A stretch of DNA of 64,000 bases from Mesorhabditis belari (lineage: Eukaryota > Nematoda > Chromadorea > Rhabditida > Rhabditidae), in contig CAUEEP010000925.1 of NCBI GenBank assembly GCA_958450365.1, positions 806,001 to 870,000 on the forward strand, in the 5' to 3' direction. Positions 19,934 through 30,400 of this stretch are shown here, piece after piece; the stretch's first letter is position 1; every line of letters starts with the position of its first letter. Made by a program: the position numbers and the translations under genes. Under the pieces are notes generated by a model, which saw only the letters and a list, made by a program, of their open reading frames with translations, did not search any database and was not told the origin of the DNA.

Positions 19934-21472
19934 ATGCCCACAGAAGATAAAAACCAAAAAGGACTGAAGAAACCAATTGGATTTGATGATAGAACAGAAG
20001 GGGTTATGGTTGAATCTGAGGAAAGGAAATATGAAAAGAGATTCGAGGAAGATAGAAGATGGGGCATCGAAAAAATCTCCAGAATAATCGAAGATAAACT
20101 CGGAACACTAAATTATGCTGAAAGAGAGAAATTCTACAAAGAAGCACCAAATATTGTTTCAAGATTAAAAGAAGAAACTCAGACATTCAAAGATGCTCGT
20201 TATGTGATTTACGAAATATTGGAGGAAGAAGAAAAGGAGGGAAATCTACGTGAAAAGGATATTTATGAAATCTTTGAATTGTTTGTTTTGGGAGATTTTC
20301 GGAGACAGTTCTGGGAAGAAATCTTTGCTTTCTTAGAGCTTAAAAGTCACGAGGAGATTTGGATATCAAGTTTTTCAAATTGGGGGTCGCGTGAGTTTCG
20401 GATTAACAATTTTAAAAAAAGGAAAAGAGAGAAATACACAACAAATTTCTATTTTCGATGTTTTATTTCTCAATTGACTGGTGAGCGATGGATTCAGATA
20501 GAATGGAATGAGTTTGTGACTGAAGACTTGAAAGCATGGAAACAAATACCAGGACAATGGGTAGATAATCCAAGAAATGAAATTCGGAGCTATAAAATTG
20601 AAAATGAAGACAAAAAACTTGAAATATTTCATTTTTCCCATTACGAACAAATCCCTCTTGAACGAATAATTGAGGCATTGAAAAAGCAACAAAAAAAAAT
20701 GGAAACGATCATAAAATTACACTTGAATTATCTGATTCCAATAGAAGATTCGGAGAAGAATAATGTTCCATTTAATATTGAATCAATTCTTGATGCATCT
20801 TCTGAATCTAAAAGATCTTCGCACACTGAATTAACCTCTGAGCCTGACGAGGAATCTAGCTGGGCCCCATCCTTTTCCCACCCCTTCCCCCACTATATAT
20901 TCCAATTAAGAAATCCTCCTCGTCGAATTTGTCAAAAGAATTGTTCAGGGAAATGTCAAATGGATGGATTTAGAAAAACGGAAGAATGGTCAGATCTACC
21001 TAAAGAATTGCACATTCCAGTATGTGGTGAAATCACGGAAAATGAGGGTTTGTTTCTGGACAGTTACCTGGACTGTATAGGAGCTAATAGAGGTCTTACT
21101 TTTCTTCGCATGAAGCATCCATTTCTATTTCTTTGCTGTCAAAATCTCTTAGATATTCCATTTTTGATTCTTTTGGATCATCCAAATAATTATGAAGATG
21201 GGGAAAGTATTCTTGGATTTGATTTCAAGAAGAAACTTCATCATATTGATGTTGGAGTATTAAGAGAATACTTTCAAGAGTCAAGGCTCAAGGAGGGGGT
21301 CTATGCTTGGATCAAGGGTGATGGAGGGACCTACATCCGCTTGATTGATTATCAAGGGAATCCAAAAACAGAATGGCTTGAATTTGAGAAAGTGCCGAAT
21401 TCGGCTTCCTATGGTCAATTCACTAACCAACAGGTGGCTAGAATCGGTAGACGAAGAAATAGAAGTTACTAA
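19934..21472 (+). CDS. Orphan family protein, copy B (512 aa, function unknown)
   Basis: One uninterrupted 512-codon frame starting MPTEDKNQKGLKKP. It aligns end to end with copy A (481 aa). Its N-terminal 200 residues are charged and probably helical. The linker near 290-320 is longer than in A (SSHTELTSEPDEESSWAPSF). The Cys-containing segment is ICQKNCSGKCQMDGF.., IPVCGEI, LDCIGA. The C-terminal domain FLCCQNLLDIPFLILLDH.. is the most conserved part among all copies and is the part kept in the truncated ones. The tail is extended and basic (RIGRRRNRSY). No signal peptide or domain I can name. A 1.5-kb intronless frame next to a seven-exon kinase is unusual for nematode genes and suggests a large exon or a retrocopy-like origin. 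AATAAA at 21621-21626. The ATG overlaps ATGCCCACAG as in A. Confidence 0.78.
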   Translation: MPTEDKNQKGLKKPIGFDDRTEGVMVESEERKYEKRFEEDRRWGIEKISRIIEDKLGTLNYAEREKFYKEAPNIVSRLKEETQTFKDARYVIYEILEEEEKEGNLREKDIYEIFELFVLGDFRRQFWEEIFAFLELKSHEEIWISSFSNWGSREFRINNFKKRKREKYTTNFYFRCFISQLTGERWIQIEWNEFVTEDLKAWKQIPGQWVDNPRNEIRSYKIENEDKKLEIFHFSHYEQIPLERIIEALKKQQKKMETIIKLHLNYLIPIEDSEKNNVPFNIESILDASSESKRSSHTELTSEPDEESSWAPSFSHPFPHYIFQLRNPPRRICQKNCSGKCQMDGFRKTEEWSDLPKELHIPVCGEITENEGLFLDSYLDCIGANRGLTFLRMKHPFLFLCCQNLLDIPFLILLDHPNNYEDGESILGFDFKKKLHHIDVGVLREYFQESRLKEGVYAWIKGDGGTYIRLIDYQGNPKTEWLEFEKVPNSASYGQFTNQQVARIGRRRNRSY

Positions 21473-22480
21473 AGAAGAAAGACAAAGAAAGAAAATGCTT
21501 ATGGCATCCACTGGCTTCTAGCCCTAGTCTTCCTGACTGTCCAACTTCCAGAGTTTCTATTTTACTGGTCCAATTTCTGAACTCTATCTGTCGATATGCA
21601 AATTGTTTTTCTTTCAAATGAATAAAGTTTTTATTCAAATCGAACGTTCTCCATTCTTGAAATGTTCACAAAACCAAGCAGAAAACGTACTTTCTGCCTC
21701 CTGCCAGTAATAATTGCAAATTTCAGATGCACCCACACCCACAAATAAGAGAAAGCTTTTGAACCAGATTTTCACCAAAAGGAGAATTAGAATGAAAACT
21801 TTTTATTGCGACCAGAAAACCGTTCTTGATCACCACGTGGGAAGTAAGCTTGAGGAAAAGTATGGAGAAAAATGGATCGACGCTGAAACTTTATTGCTGC
21901 AAACCAACAATTTGCCATTTTTTCTATTTTTCTTTTAATCCATAGTCAAACGACTTTATTATTCTCATTGATATGTTATTACTAGACGCAGAGAAAAAGA
22001 AAAGTTTGTAAAATTCACAAATGTCCAAGCAATGGTGAGAAAAGAAAGAATGAGTACCAATAAATGAAGGAAACCCGTAAATGGGAGGAAACAATAACAG
22101 GAGAAACGGCGTATTCATAAAAATGGAGGAAATATGAAAAGAATTGAGTGCTGAGCTGTGTTTTTGGGAGTAGGGTGTGAAAATTGGGAAATTTTTCTTC
22201 AAAATAGTACTTTTCCGCGGCGGTTACTGTAGCTTTAGTCGCGTTTCGAGCTTTGTAACATACTTTGTGGCCGGAACTTGTAAGCATCACTTTTCTGGCG
22301 CACAGATTTCTTCGTTTTTTCTCGCAACAATGACTTGAGCACACCAGAAAGGATGTGTTTATAAGAATCAAATCTTATAAACACAACACAGCTCTGTGAT
22401 CTACTTTTTGATCGAGTCTTGTCGACACCACCGTTTTGGTGCACAGATTTCTTCGCTTTTCTTGCAACAACGACTCGAGG
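21473..22480 (+). other. 3' UTR and downstream flank of module B
   Basis: Contains the conserved 3' UTR (AATAAA 21621-21626) and the flank shared with module A. Between about 21800 and 21935 copy B has a segment that replaces different sequence in copy A and reads DHHVGSKLEEKYGEKWIDAE in one frame, too short to call. Several GCGCACAGATTTCTTCG repeats lie at 22295-22460. Confidence 0.45.
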
Positions 22481-22489
22481 ACGCCAGAA

Positions 22490-22752
22490 AGGATGTATTT
22501 ACAAGATTTGATCATAAAGTACACCGTAAAAAAGTACCACCAGAGCTGGGCAGTTTTTGAAGATCAAAACGAGTGTGTCCTAACAATTCGCAAATTGAAG
22601 ACGGGAGGAGTTGAGGGATGAATGGAGGAGACAGGACGGATGATCAAGGATGGAGATGGCGGGGAGAAGCCCATTGAGATTTTCAGGACATTGAAGAGGG
22701 AGTTGACAATTCCATATACTCTATTTGTTCTCAGAGATGGCCAATTCTGAGA
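22490..22752 (+). pseudogene. Coding-like remnant with one in-frame stop
   Basis: One plus-strand frame reads LQDLIIKYTVKKYHQSWAVF, EDQNECVLTIRKLKTGGVEG, TGA, then MEETGRMIKDGDGGEKPIEI, FRTLKRELTIPYTLFVLRDG and stops. The amino-acid composition is protein-like on both sides of the TGA. The first part is shared with module A (13081-13205), which also has the GGATGAATGGAGGAG junction. The TGA could lie inside an unrecognised intron or mark a dead gene. I do not recognise the family. Confidence 0.35.
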
Positions 22753-23097
22753 ACGACAGTAACCTTGTAGTCAGATTTTATTCAGATTATTATTTTTTCT
22801 TTAATACAGATCTCATCATCGAATGCGGATTATAAGCGAAGGAGAAAGGAGAAAATAAGAATGAAGGTAGTTTTCAAAATCATCCTTCTCTTAAAAGGGA
22901 AAAGCACCGAGTCAAGCTGTCCTTTTGACTCGAGACCAAATCCATCTTATAAAGTCGGTCATGGGGATCTCGAATTCGTTTTTTAGTTTTTGGAGAACGC
23001 TTCGCAAACGTGAGATATTTGACATGACATACCACCTTCGTTTCTTCATATACGGGCCTTCGAGCCCTTCATGAGGCCGTCACAGGTTTCCCAGATG

Positions 23098-23165
23098 ATT
23101 GCTTCGGTGGTGTAGTGGATGGTCTGCTAGTCTACCAAAACTATTACAGCCTTTGCCCCTCAGAT
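23098..23165 (+). pseudogene. tRNA-like sequence inside foldback
   Basis: A-box-like GGTGGTGTAGTGGATGG and, at tRNA spacing, B-box-like AGATTCGAGTCCC. The anticodon arm does not fold convincingly. It is probably a tRNA-derived SINE head that supplies an internal pol III promoter. Confidence 0.45.
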
Positions 23166-23519
23166 TCGAGTCCCACTCTCGTCAAGCTTTGTTTGCTTTT
23201 TAAAAAACTGTTTCCCTACGTATTTGCATTAAATTATAAACTTGAGTTTTATACACCGCTATAACTTAAAACTTCAACAAATGATTTACAAAAGCTGGAA
23301 CCTTTCAAAGTAGCAGACACTCTTTTCTCTTTTCTTTCTCAGCGCATAAGATGGCCTAAACGACAAATATTAATAGAACCTAAGTTGCTTTCTAACCTTA
23401 GACCAATCCTGGTTCATGTGAGCCTTGGTGAACTCCAATGGGACTTTCTTGTGCAAAAGCGTCACGGATTTACAAAAGCTGGAACCTTTCAAAGTATAAA
23501 AAAATAATAATAAAAATTA

Positions 23520-23522
23520 AAA

Positions 23523-23555
<33 letters not shown>

Positions 23556-23642
23556 TTTTTTTTTTTTTTTAAAAAAAAAAAGGAAAAAAATTTTTTTAAA
23601 AAAAAAAAAAATTTTTTTGGTTTTTAAAATTTTTTTTAGAAA
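23520..23642. repeat. Alternating poly-A / poly-T tract
   Basis: About 120 bases made almost only of long T runs and A runs in alternation, able to form stacked hairpins. The base composition is so extreme that an assembly or sequencing artefact at a collapsed hairpin is a real alternative. Confidence 0.6.
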
Positions 23643-23849
23643 GGGGGATGTGGCAGCTTCTTAAGGAATCCGAGATTTAGATATCTCGCGTTCACAAAGC
23701 GTTATGCAAGAACTAGAAACGGATTCGAGATCCCCATGACCGACTATATATGGACTTGATCTCGAGTCAAAAGGCTAGCTCGACTCGATCCCCTTTCCTT
23801 GTTTGATAACGCTTTGCTTACGGGAACACACTGACCCTATTCTCCGATG

Positions 23850-24422
23850 GTAGCATCAAGATAAAGTCAAGCTTTTTTCATAGGCTTTTTCGATTTCAGT
23901 AAGGTCTTCACGTGGCTTGTTTATAACTTTAGGCTTTACGGGTTACAATAGAGATCCATCTCGAGAGATTTTTTAATATTGTAATAGAGTTTTGTGTAAC
24001 AGAGCATTGACAATTATTGCACGGATTTTCAACCAAGCCCCAGGACCAAATCCAAATCAGTCAAAAATCAGTTCTTTCAAACTGGATCTTTTTAAACTTT
24101 CTAGAGGAGGACCAGATCTAGACTTGATCTAACTCCTGCCTAAGCACGGTAGTCAGACAACCTATACTGGTTGTTTTTAAAGTTTTGCTAAGAGCTGGTC
24201 AAGTCAAGGCAATTCAAGTCAAGTTAAAGTCTTTTCAGTAGCCAGAATGTTTGGAATTGTAATCGCTTTTTTCAGTCTGAAGTGACGGGGCTTGTAAAAT
24301 CGGGAAACGAATTTGATGCAATGAATACAGTGATAAGAAAATATTCAGCTTTTGAATTTCGATTTTACATCAAGCTTTAAACCAAACTATGTTAGTTTTA
24401 TAGTTTAAAAGAAACTTTAGTT
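23850..24422. other. Spacer and presumed promoter of the carboxypeptidase gene
   Basis: The left part is still duplicated sequence (to about 24170). From 24180 to the ATG there is unique AT-rich DNA containing AAGTCAAGGCAATTCAAGTC-type short repeats. No promoter element or trans-splice acceptor can be named with confidence. Confidence 0.4.
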
Positions 24423-27400
24423 ATGAAAACTCTCATTTTCCTACTTGGGTTCTTATTTTGTTTGACCAAATCGGCTCCGGAGAACGAGCGGATCACGAGT
24501 TTGCCGAATTTCAAAGGAAATCTCCCATTCAAGCAATATTCCGGATATGTTGATATAAATCCGACAAAAAGCTTGTATTATTGGTGAGCTTTTGGTGGGG
24601 TATGATTGTTGCTTGGTTACGATTACTATTTCGGTCGATTTTACATTGTTCTTCATTTACATGTTACAGACTAAAGTGAGGTCAAAAGTCAATTCAAGAA
24701 TCAAGCCGTCACTCTAAATCTAAGTCTGGATCAGACGTCTGATTTAGAGTGTGATTCTAGATCGGACGTTTGACCTTACTTCACTCTAGATCGAACCTAA
24801 CATCCCTAAAAAACACCAACTTTGAACCAATTCTAGTTATATCTCTGTTAAATTATTTACACTTTAAAAGAAGCTTGCATTAAAAGAAAGTTAGGCAGCT
24901 AATGAAGAAAATTCAGGGATATATCCGCTCAATACAGGACTATTTTTGTATGTAAATGAATAACTTTCTAGTCATAATCTTTCAGTTTTTCCTATACAAA
25001 CAATTTTGCTTGCTTTGGATTGTGTTTAGTGATGATGGCTGATATTTTCCGGTTATATTAAGTGAACAAAAAGCTGCATGCAAACTATTAGACAAAATGA
25101 AGACTAGAAGACCTTGAAGTTTTGCTTCAAGACAAATGTTTACAGGTACGTCGAGTCACAAAACAAACCAGACACCGATCCAGTGGTCTTGTGGCTAAAT
25201 GGTGGACCTGGATGTTCGTCGTTGCAAGGTATTGAGTCTTTATCATAAAAACATTGGAAATGCAGCTTATTTGTGTCAAATTTGGGTATTAAATTGTGTT
25301 TTTGAATATTTATTCCTTTACATAGAAAGGATAAAAGATTGCACAAAAGCAACTGACTTTTTACCTTACTTGCTTTAAGTTTCGGTGGTGATTTTTGAGA
25401 AGGACAAATTGAACAGGAAAATGTAAGACTTTAGTCGAAAAGAAGTCAATATTATGGAAAATAATGGAAGATTGTTATTAACATCAACCTCTGTTTCAGT
25501 GTCAAGACAAATTCAGGGTTGACCGTTGAATTGGGCCCTTTCCGAGTCAACAATTTCGGCGAAGAGGTGGTGTTGAATCCGTACTCCTGGAACAAGGTAA
25601 GGATTAGAAACTAGGGAATCCGAAAAACCGTAAAATAGCTCAAAAACTATTTTGAATTGATTTTTCAGTACGCTAACATCATCTTCCTGGACGCACCGGC
25701 CGGTGTCGGTTTCTCGGTTCGACGAGACGGCTTGTGGAATTACACGGATGATGAAGTGGCAAATGATAATCTCATTGTGAGTTTGCAAGAGTACAAGAAT
25801 GTACTGCACTGTTACAGTACTTTACAGTACTGGAAAGTGTACTGTAAAGTGATTCTAGTTCAAAGCTATAGACTAGGTCGTAGTTACAGTAGCAAACTGG
25901 TAAAGGGGTGTACAATTTTCAGATTTTCAATTAGGTTTATGAGTTCATTATAAAACAAAAATGAGTTGAACGTTTTTAGGCAATGATGTTGTGGTTTGGG
26001 AAATTCCCGGAGCGTCGCGCAAACGACTTCTATGTGGCTGGTGAGAGTTACGGTGGAACTTATGTGCCAATGTTGGCTCAAAGATTGTCGAATGACTGGA
26101 AGAATTTCCCGAACTTCAAAGTGAGTGAAACAGTGGACTTGGACCAAGAAACTTTTCAATTCCAAGTACGGTACTTTATCAGGGTTTCTTTGTCGGCAAT
26201 GGTTGCCTCAATTCACAGCTCGAGTTCAACTCACTGATCCAATACAGTTACAATCACGGGTTCATCGATGAAACGTTGGTTTTGATTGAGTAAAAAAAGC
26301 TGGGCATATCAGTACCGCTAAAAGCCTTGGCACAAAGAATAAGTTTCTAGATTCTACCGCAACTCCGTTCAAAAATGTTGCACCAGTGGTGATTGTGACT
26401 TCTATGCAATGGCCAACAATGATAAACATCCGTGCACGAATATTGTAAGAAATCTACCATATATAAAAGGGAAATGTCTGTCCGTTCGTCCGTCTGTTCC
26501 GTGGGCCGATTTACATGATTTTTAGTTTGTTAGGCTTAGAATTCTATATAGTTGTGTTTTTCGGCTGCTTTTAGCATGATTTTGACCGATAAGCTAGCTG
26601 ATTGAATAGATATTTCTAATGTCTTTTTCAGTCAATGGATCTCTACTATTCGAACTACTACACCGGCTTGGATCCTTATTTCCTCTACTTCACCTGCTAT
26701 TTGACTGATCAGGTATGGTAATTTGAAGCATTTTTTAAAATTTCCTATTTAGCCCCAAGTATCCTCCCCACCCATGGCGATAATCAAACAGAAAACGAAA
26801 GCGATCAAGGGAAAGAAATATCCAAAAGTTTGTTGTAAGAGGAAAAGTTCAAAAGATTCTGTTTTGATTACTAGGAAATTCAAAACAAATAATTGCTTAA
26901 TTCCTTTTACTTGGTACTTTAAGTACTTTAAGACTTTGTATTGAGTTGAACGAAAAGTTTTATGCGAGAGGGCCTCAAACTCAATCAATTTGGACGTGTA
27001 ATAGCCCGTTCAAAAGCTAATTATCAAGCGGATTCAATGAAAAAAAAATCACTTATTGATTCATTGCGTTTTAAAGTTTTTAGAGAGGTAGAGATGATCA
27101 GACCCAAAAAAAGGACAAAAATGGCGTTTCATCAGTTTGTACCTAAAAATCTAGGGTAAAAATATGTTCATCGTGATCAGAAACCAAAATTACCTCAAGA
27201 AATTTAAAATTACGTTTTTGAAAGGAAAAAAGTTGAAGATTTTGTCGCGGGCGGGATTCGAACCAGCGACCATCAGATCAATAGATATCGCGCTGATTCG
27301 CTGAGTTTTTTTCTCTTTTTAATATATATTCATACTTTATTCAGGACATGAAATAAAGCGTAATCAGTCAGACAATACACAAATCTACACATAAATACAT

Positions 27401-30400
27401 AGAGAAAGATGAGACATTTTACTCGGCGATGTGGAGGCGGGGAGAAAAGAAGATAGATAGAAGATAGGCTTCTTGCTTTAATAACCTCAGGCCATGAATG
27501 GGCCAATCCAGTGGAAGAGTGAACTCCGCTAGAGAAGGGATCTCTAGTCAGCTCTAGAGAAGAGACCTCTAGTCTGGGCGCACGGGCTAGGGAAGTGAAC
27601 CCTAGGGGGGCCGAACCCCACACCCTCAGTTTGGAAGTGAGCACTTAACCAATACACGATGAGGGCCCCCAATACACGATGAGGGCCCCATTTTCCTCTG
27701 TATTTTTCTTTCTTTTGGTGTGTTAACTCTACAAAAAAAGAATTTTAGTGATGACTTGCCAAAAACCTTTTTTAGCCTAGGTTTTTAAGTGAAAAACTGA
27801 TGAAACGCTATTTTTGCACTTTTTAGGGTCTGATCGTCTTTACTAAAACCTCTGCAAAGACTTTAAAACACAATGAATCAATAAACGGTGTTTTTCAAAA
27901 AATCCGCTTGATAATTAGCTTTTGAACGAGCTATTACACGTCTAAATTGATTTAGTTTGAGAGCCTCACTCAAGAAAATCGCACGAACTTTTCGTTCAAG
28001 CCAATACTTTGAGATCTCAGAAGACTTTGAATGCACCTTCCAGTGCACCAAATTCTTCCTTTTTCTTGCAGCAGACTGAATATTTCAAGGAAACTAGAAA
28101 ATCAAGTGTGCTCGAAAGCGTGCCCTTGCAAAAGTGAAGCACAAGTACATCCTGTTCAGTTGGACACCCTTCCCTCTTGTGCTCACTACAATGATAGTAC
28201 TGTGTATTTGATGAGACAAGATGTGAGAGCTGCTCTTCATATCCCTTCTGATGTACAACCGTACAGCAATTGCAAGTTCGTCTTTTATATTTAGAGTGAT
28301 CCCCATCTTTGCTTAATAAGGTAAAGAAATGAATGGCAAAGAATTTGGAATCGAGGGGAATTGAACCGTCGACCTTCTGCTTGGCAGATGCTTTACCACT
28401 GGGCTCAATTTGCATGGCAAATTTCCTGATTCAAAGTTTTCAGTGACGCGATCGCTGAAGATTACATTCAACAATATTTGGACATCTCACCGTTCGTCAA
28501 AGAAGTTATCTACTATCGGAAAAAGGTTTGTGATTTAAATTCTTCTCGAATTGCCTAATTCTCATCATTCCTCCATTCTCCATTTCCAGGTGATGTTCTT
28601 CAACGGTGACATCGATTCTGTATGCAACGTGGTCCACAATGAGCAATTCGTGCAACGATTGGGATATAAGCTTTTGGTGAGTTCATAAAAATAATGCTAC
28701 TCTGAAAATAATAACCAAGCGTTGTTCAATATCATATCTAGACTTCCAGAAACTTCTTGAAATGAAAATAATTACAGAGTTAAGTACAGAGTGGCCCATA
28801 ATATGTGTGACGCCTTATCTGAAGGCAGATTAAGTTGACAAATGTGTCAGAGTACTTAAAGTTTGTTATAATTTCATTTGTATAACATTTTTACACTTAT
28901 ATTCTAATTCTTAGCCTGTTTTGGGGGCTATAAGAAAAATTCCTGCGTTTCCTGCGGCGGAATCGCGATTTTCTGGTTTTTGAAGCTAGTTTCAATGCCT
29001 CAAAATCAAAAAAAACCCAGCTTCATTTACTCCTTTTCACTTCTTATTTCCAAAATCTAGCTCATTTTTACTAGAAAACAATAAATTTCGATTAGGGATC
29101 AAAGTTCAAAATGTGCATTTGAACTGAGTGCTGGCGATCGTGCGTCACTCTGTAGTCGGATTGAGCTCTTTTGGCATGGCTATAGTTTAACTAGGGAATG
29201 TTGTTACGTTATCATGGCTTTTGACTCGCGCTTCTGCCGGGCGTATGCCCTTTGGACCCCGAGAGTTCGAGTCCTCTGTCTATATAAGGCAACCTTTCTT
29301 TTACTCTTTTTCGTCCATTTATGAGCACAAACCTACGCAATTTAAGCAAACAGGGACGGTTTTGGCTTTATAGGAAACAATAAAACTTTAGAAAAGCAAA
29401 AATTTTCATTGGAAGGACTCGAACCCTCGGGGCCCAAAAAGGCACCCCCGCCCGGCAGACGCGCGCACTAGCCATCACACCACCGAGGCCGTTGACTGAA
29501 GACAGTTCGTCGCCCTCATAAAGAGATCCCAAAAACTTGTATTCCAAATATCTCGCGATAGAGAAGCGTTTAGCAAAAACTGATTGCAGATTCGGAATCA
29601 GCGTGAAAAACCGCAACAGATAGGTTATTTCCCGAGACAAAAGTCACGATAAGCTAACAACATTTCCTAGTAAGAACAAAAGTAGCACCGAAATAGTATT
29701 AGTCGCAATTAATTCTACTTGAAGTAATTAGATTTTTGTGTGAGGTATTCGTGACTTTTTCTAACGAAACGCAAACGCAAATTGGCCTATCTTTTACTAT
29801 ATTTGCATAGATGAAGTTGAACAATAAAGTTTACTTTTTTTCAGACATATAAATATAGAAAAAGATCTTCTAAAAGTCAGCTAAAATAGTTCCAAAAGTC
29901 ACAAGTACTTTGAATTTAGAAAGCAAAAGAACCTTGGAATGATAATGACCAACTTCCACCAGCAATCGGCATGTTGACACGATATGATGGTCGGTTTTCA
30001 AAAGCTTCAGTACTCGTAAAGTTCCGGGGAGACTTTGACTTGATCAACCTATTTTACGCGTGTTTTTTCTAGTCTGCTTTTCCATTTTTCCAAGGTTTTC
30101 GCATTTTCCCAATGCGCTTAATCTATTGGCGATATTTTTAGAGGGTTTTTGAGTAGTTTTCAGAGTGTTTTCACTTTGTATTCCACTCCTGGCCTCCTTT
30201 TCCAGCGTCGCGGCACTGCGACAGTTTTACTACAGCTAGCTCAACAAAACATTCACAAAGACTGTTCAAAACTTTAGATATTTAAGTTTAGATACCACCA
30301 ATAGATCCAGCATGTTTGATTACCCAAAAAAAAATGAAATAACACTGGTAAAAAGGGTCTAAAAATACGATCTAACCAAATCAGATCAAAGTGCTCTCCC

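Larger units (their letters stand above)
22893..23830. repeat. Foldback element carrying a tRNA-like unit
   Basis: The arm at about 22893-23060 (GAAAAGCACCGAGTC.., CTTTTGACTCGAGACCAAAT.., GTCGGTCATGGGGATCTCGA.., AACGCTTCGCAAACG) recurs in reverse complement at about 23645-23825 with scattered mismatches. The loop contains a tRNA-like sequence (23098-23165) and a long A/T-only tract. Related arms occur at 13590-13735 and, more diverged, 29490-29640, so this is a dispersed family. Confidence 0.65.
16785..24170 (+). repeat. Segmental duplication, copy B (kinase + orphan module)
   Basis: Colinear with copy A (7710-14000): upstream region, kinase, spacer, orphan ORF, 3' UTR and flank, and beyond the foldback insertion again at about 23870-24160 (AATTATTGCACGGATTTTCA and GATCTTTTTAAAC matched by 13850-13960). 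Copy B keeps the kinase 3' exons in frame where copy A has lost it. Confidence 0.75.
26941..28004. repeat. 1.06-kb foldback element with TA flanks in intron 8
   Basis: The left arm (about 26941-27160) and right arm (about 27770-28004) are inverted copies of roughly 220-235 bp with about one mismatch per ten bases: TTGAGTTGAACGAAAAGTTT left against the complement of AACTTTTCGTTCAAGCCAA right, and further in AGCTAATTATCAAGCGGATT, GATGAAACGC. TA dinucleotides flank both ends, as for Tc1/mariner-type insertion. The loop holds two tRNA-like sequences. It fills most of the intron. Confidence 0.72.

Noticed and set aside
21714..21938. 74-codon frame containing DHHVGSKLEEKYGEKWIDAE
   Set aside because: Only about 45 residues are protein-like, the 5' part is duplicated 3' flank, and no homologous frame exists in copy A; too weak to list as a gene.
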